Translations under genes and position numbers: made by a program
Shown here: positions 59,509-64,000 of the stretch, in pieces
Layout: each line of letters starts with the position of its first letter
Numbering within the stretch: the first letter of the stretch is position 1
The notes under the pieces: generated by a model
What the model saw: only the letters and a program-made list of their open reading frames with translations
The model's database searches: none
What the model was told of the DNA's origin: nothing
From: Paraburkholderia xenovorans LB400
Lineage (GTDB): Bacteria; Pseudomonadota; Gammaproteobacteria; Burkholderiales; Burkholderiaceae
Direction of reading: 5' to 3'
Assembly: GCF_000013645.1 (NCBI RefSeq)
Contig: NC_007952.1
Location: forward strand, 1,240,001-1,304,000
DNA: 64,000 bases

Positions 59509-60069
59509 GTGGCATTGAGTGTGGAGGACATCCGTTCCCTGTTCGAGCAATACGGCAGGATGGCTTATAGCGGCGAGCCGGTGACGCAACTCGAACATGC
59601 GTTGCAGAGCGGCTTGCTGGCGCAGGAGGCTGGCGCTGACGACGACCTGGTTGCCGCGGCGTTTCTGCACGACCTCGGGCACCTGCTCAATTTGCAGGGT
59701 GAGACGCCTACACAGCGGGGCATCGACGATCTGCATCAGTATTTCGCGCTGCCGTTTCTACGGCCGGTGTTGTCGGACGCGGTGCTGGAGCCGATACGCC
59801 TGCACGTCGACGCCAAGCGCTGCCTGTGCGCGATCGACGACACGTATTTCGGCCGGCTTTCCGCCGATTCGGTGAGGAGTCTGGAACTGCAGGGCGGCAT
59901 TTTCAGCAAGGAGGAAGCGGACACGTTTCTGCAGAAGCCCTACGCCGAAGATGCTTTGTGCCTGCGCAGGTGGGACGATCTCGCCAAAGAAGAGAACCGC
60001 GCGACACCGGATATCGAGCACTATCTGGGCGTTGTCGAGCGAGTGATGCTCAAGCACGCGGTTGTCTGA
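59509..60069 (+). CDS. HD-domain protein of phosphonate operons (PhnZ-like)
   Basis: 186 residues from GTG at 59509, preceded by GGGAG. The HD metal site is seen as His in LEHALQSGLLAQ, then FLHDLGH (His-Asp), and further His and Asp residues around RLHVDAKRCLCAIDDTYF. It matches the type annotated as phosphonate-operon-associated HD protein. The known relative PhnZ is a mixed-valence di-iron oxygenase that splits 1-hydroxy-2-aminoethylphosphonate into glycine and phosphate. No PhnY*-type hydroxylase to make that compound is seen here, so the function in this operon is open. It is last in the locus. Confidence 0.8.
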   Translation: MALSVEDIRSLFEQYGRMAYSGEPVTQLEHALQSGLLAQEAGADDDLVAAAFLHDLGHLLNLQGETPTQRGIDDLHQYFALPFLRPVLSDAVLEPIRLHVDAKRCLCAIDDTYFGRLSADSVRSLELQGGIFSKEEADTFLQKPYAEDALCLRRWDDLAKEENRATPDIEHYLGVVERVMLKHAVV

Positions 60070-60201
60070 AGGGCTGTCTGTTGGCCCGCGGAGAGATGTT
60101 CGGATCAGGCTGTTTCTTTCCGTTTCGCGCGTGCTGATTCTCTGATTTTGTTGCGATCCTCTTGCCGTTTCTGGCGCAATCCATGCAGATCAAAATAACG
60201 C

Positions 60202-60230
60202 TTGCAAGGCGGAGTCCGGCTCGCTAGAAT
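60202..60230 (+). promoter_or_regulatory. rRNA operon promoter P1
   Basis: TTGCAA (60202-60207), 17-bp spacer, TAGAAT (60225-60230), with A/T-rich ATCAAAATAA just upstream as a possible UP element. It lies about 440 bases before 16S. Confidence 0.65.
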
Positions 60231-60333
60231 CTCGCTCTTTCGTGCTCCGGACAACGGGGCGCGGGAGGCGGGAGAGCCAGCAGTGGCAAGGCTTTCGGCG
60301 AAGTGGGCGGGTTAGGAAAGTTGGAAAAACCTG

Positions 60334-60362
60334 TTGACGACGTAGCGGAAGTTCTTCATAAT
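60334..60362 (+). promoter_or_regulatory. rRNA operon promoter P2
   Basis: TTGACG (60334-60339), 17-bp spacer, CATAAT (60357-60362): a near-consensus sigma-70 promoter about 310 bases before 16S, with GGAAAAAC upstream. Together with P1 it gives the usual tandem arrangement. Confidence 0.75.
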
Positions 60363-60464
60363 CTCGTTTCTCTGCTGCTGATGCAGCGACGCAGAACGAA
60401 GCGGTGCCGGGTGGTGTGAGTTGTTGAGGTTTTCCGGTGGCGGTTTGGTGGTGAATGCGGACCC

Positions 60465-60501
60465 GATCTTTAAAAATTAACAGCCGATAAGTGTGGGCGC
60501 T
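60465..60501 (+). promoter_or_regulatory. boxA-like antitermination element and 5' arm of the 16S processing stem
   Basis: GATCTTTAAAAA (60465-60476) resembles the rrn boxA. ACAGCCGATAAGTGTGGGCG, continuing to 60501, is nearly complementary to 62225-62246 (AGCGCTCACGCTTATCGGCT, then GT) after 16S. The two arms would form the stalk cut by RNase III. Confidence 0.7.
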
Positions 60502-60671
60502 TGATGCGCGATGCGGGGTGGATCTTCCGGGATCTGCCGTAAAGCGGAAGTATCAGGTCTCACACAGTAATGAAAGGAAGGTTTGACTGTCGCAAGATGG
60601 TTGGATCATTCGTCAGTACGTTGAGTGAGCGACCGGGCTCGAAAGAGCCCGAAAAACAGTAACAGGTTTGA

Positions 60672-62202
<1,531 letters not shown>

Positions 62203-62277
62203 CGAGCTAACGTGTCAAGCGTTGAGCGCTCACGCTTATCGGCTGTGAATTAAAGACAGAAACGCAGACAGACTCAG

Positions 62278-62354
62278 GGGTCTGTAGCTCAGCCGGTTAG
62301 AGCACCGTCTTGATAAGGCGGGGGTCGATGGTTCGAATCCATCCAGACCCACCA
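62278..62354 (+). tRNA. tRNA-Ile (anticodon GAT)
   Basis: 77 nt. GGGTCTG pairs with CAGACCC in the acceptor stem, the anticodon GAT is at 62312-62314, the T-loop is GGTTCGAATCC, and CCA is encoded. It lies in the 16S-23S spacer, where bacterial rRNA operons often carry Ile and Ala tRNAs. Confidence 0.98.
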
Positions 62355-62435
62355 TGTCGATGATCGTTGGCGCTTAAGCGCTTACGGGCATCCCACCCCC
62401 GAAGGGGGCAGGGCGGATCTGGTGTGTGCATGACT

Positions 62436-62511
62436 GGGGGATTAGCTCAGCTGGGAGAGCACCTGCTTTGCAAGCAGGGGGTCGTCGGTTCGATCCCGTC
62501 ATCCTCCACCA
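62436..62511 (+). tRNA. tRNA-Ala (anticodon TGC)
   Basis: 76 nt. GGGGGAT and ATCCTCC form the acceptor stem, the anticodon TGC is at 62469-62471, the T-loop is GGTTCGATCCC, and CCA is encoded. It is the second spacer tRNA of the rRNA operon. Confidence 0.98.
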
Positions 62512-62805
62512 ATCCTCAATGCGTAGCGTTCTGTGAAAGAAGCAGAGCGTTGTGCATTGGCGATTGAGCCAGTCAGAGTGATACATGGTTATAGCAACCG
62601 TGATATCGGCTGTCGTTCTTTAACAATCAGGAAGAAGTAGTAAGGAGATTCACGAAAGCATACTTAGAGATGGGTGTGCGAGTAGGTGAATCAGGGTTGT
62701 GATTGTATCAATGTATGAAAAGGTGATCGAAAGATTGCTTTGGAATACGGCGCAACACGAATACTCAACCTGTAGCGTGTGTATCGAGAGACACACCCGT
62801 TATAG
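62512..62805 (+). other. tRNA-Ala to 23S spacer with boxA
   Basis: Non-coding transcribed spacer of about 294 bases. GTTCTTTAACAAT (62615-62627) is a good boxA antitermination element. The last part holds a small hairpin (GTGTGTATCGAGAGACACAC) just before the 23S start. Nothing else is seen. Confidence 0.7.

Positions 62806-64000
<1,195 letters not shown>

Overview
The window is high-GC betaproteobacterial chromosome. The complete 16S gene, the rRNA layout (16S, tRNA-Ile, tRNA-Ala, 23S) and the gene content (many Bug-type solute receptors, a tripartite tricarboxylate transporter, IclR and LysR regulators) point to Burkholderiaceae, most likely Paraburkholderia or Burkholderia sensu lato.

Layout. 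(1) 1-5.36 kb is decayed DNA: the edge of a GAF protein, a 27-residue receiver fragment, a hybrid histidine kinase broken by at least three indels and a deletion, a serine recombinase tail, a roughly 630-bp array of GTGCGNA words phased about every 11 bp next to a small plasmid-type gene, an IS6-like transposase scrap and an internally deleted LivH permease. (2) 5.4-41.6 kb is a large catabolic supercluster for small carboxylic acids. It holds an MHS transporter, a 3-mercaptopropionate-type dioxygenase, a complete TctABC transporter with an MmgE/PrpD protein and a fumarase-superfamily lyase, and two more orphan Bug receptors. It also holds seven CoA-activating systems (two ADP-forming ligases, two AMP-forming ligases, two CaiB/BaiF transferases, one two-subunit CoA-transferase), three crotonases, an acyl-CoA-dehydrogenase-like protein, an AcuI-type reductase, an enolase-superfamily dehydratase, a D-2-hydroxyacid dehydrogenase, a TauD/TfdA-like oxygenase and five regulators. 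(3) 41.6-49.5 kb is an accessory region, partly A/T-richer: porin and SDR remnants, a three-gene ABC-3C/Lamassu-like defence operon (DUF4297/Cap4-type nuclease, 61-residue middle protein, zinc-hook SMC ATPase), a FitAB toxin-antitoxin pair, an AlpA-like regulator, the tail of a dead integrase and an intact tyrosine integrase. (4) 49.5-60.1 kb is a 2-aminoethylphosphonate locus: DeoR regulator, PhnW, the PhnSTUV importer, PhnR, PhnA, PhnY and an HD-domain protein. (5) 60.1-64 kb is an rRNA operon with two promoters, running off the right edge.

How the genes work together. The most specific catabolic reading is 3-mercaptopropionate to 3-sulfinopropionate (dioxygenase, 6.9-7.4 kb), to its CoA ester (CaiB/BaiF transferase or a ligase), to propionyl-CoA plus sulfite (acyl-CoA dehydrogenase homologue, 22.7-23.9 kb). 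That homologue lacks a glutamate at both known catalytic-base positions and carries Arg84, as expected of a 3-sulfinopropionyl-CoA desulfinase. A neighbouring operon (ligase, crotonase, AcuI) would also end at propionyl-CoA. The phosphonate locus encodes AEP uptake and the PhnW-PhnY-PhnA route to acetate and phosphate.

All functional statements rest on reading the sequence and on recalled family knowledge; no database search was run.
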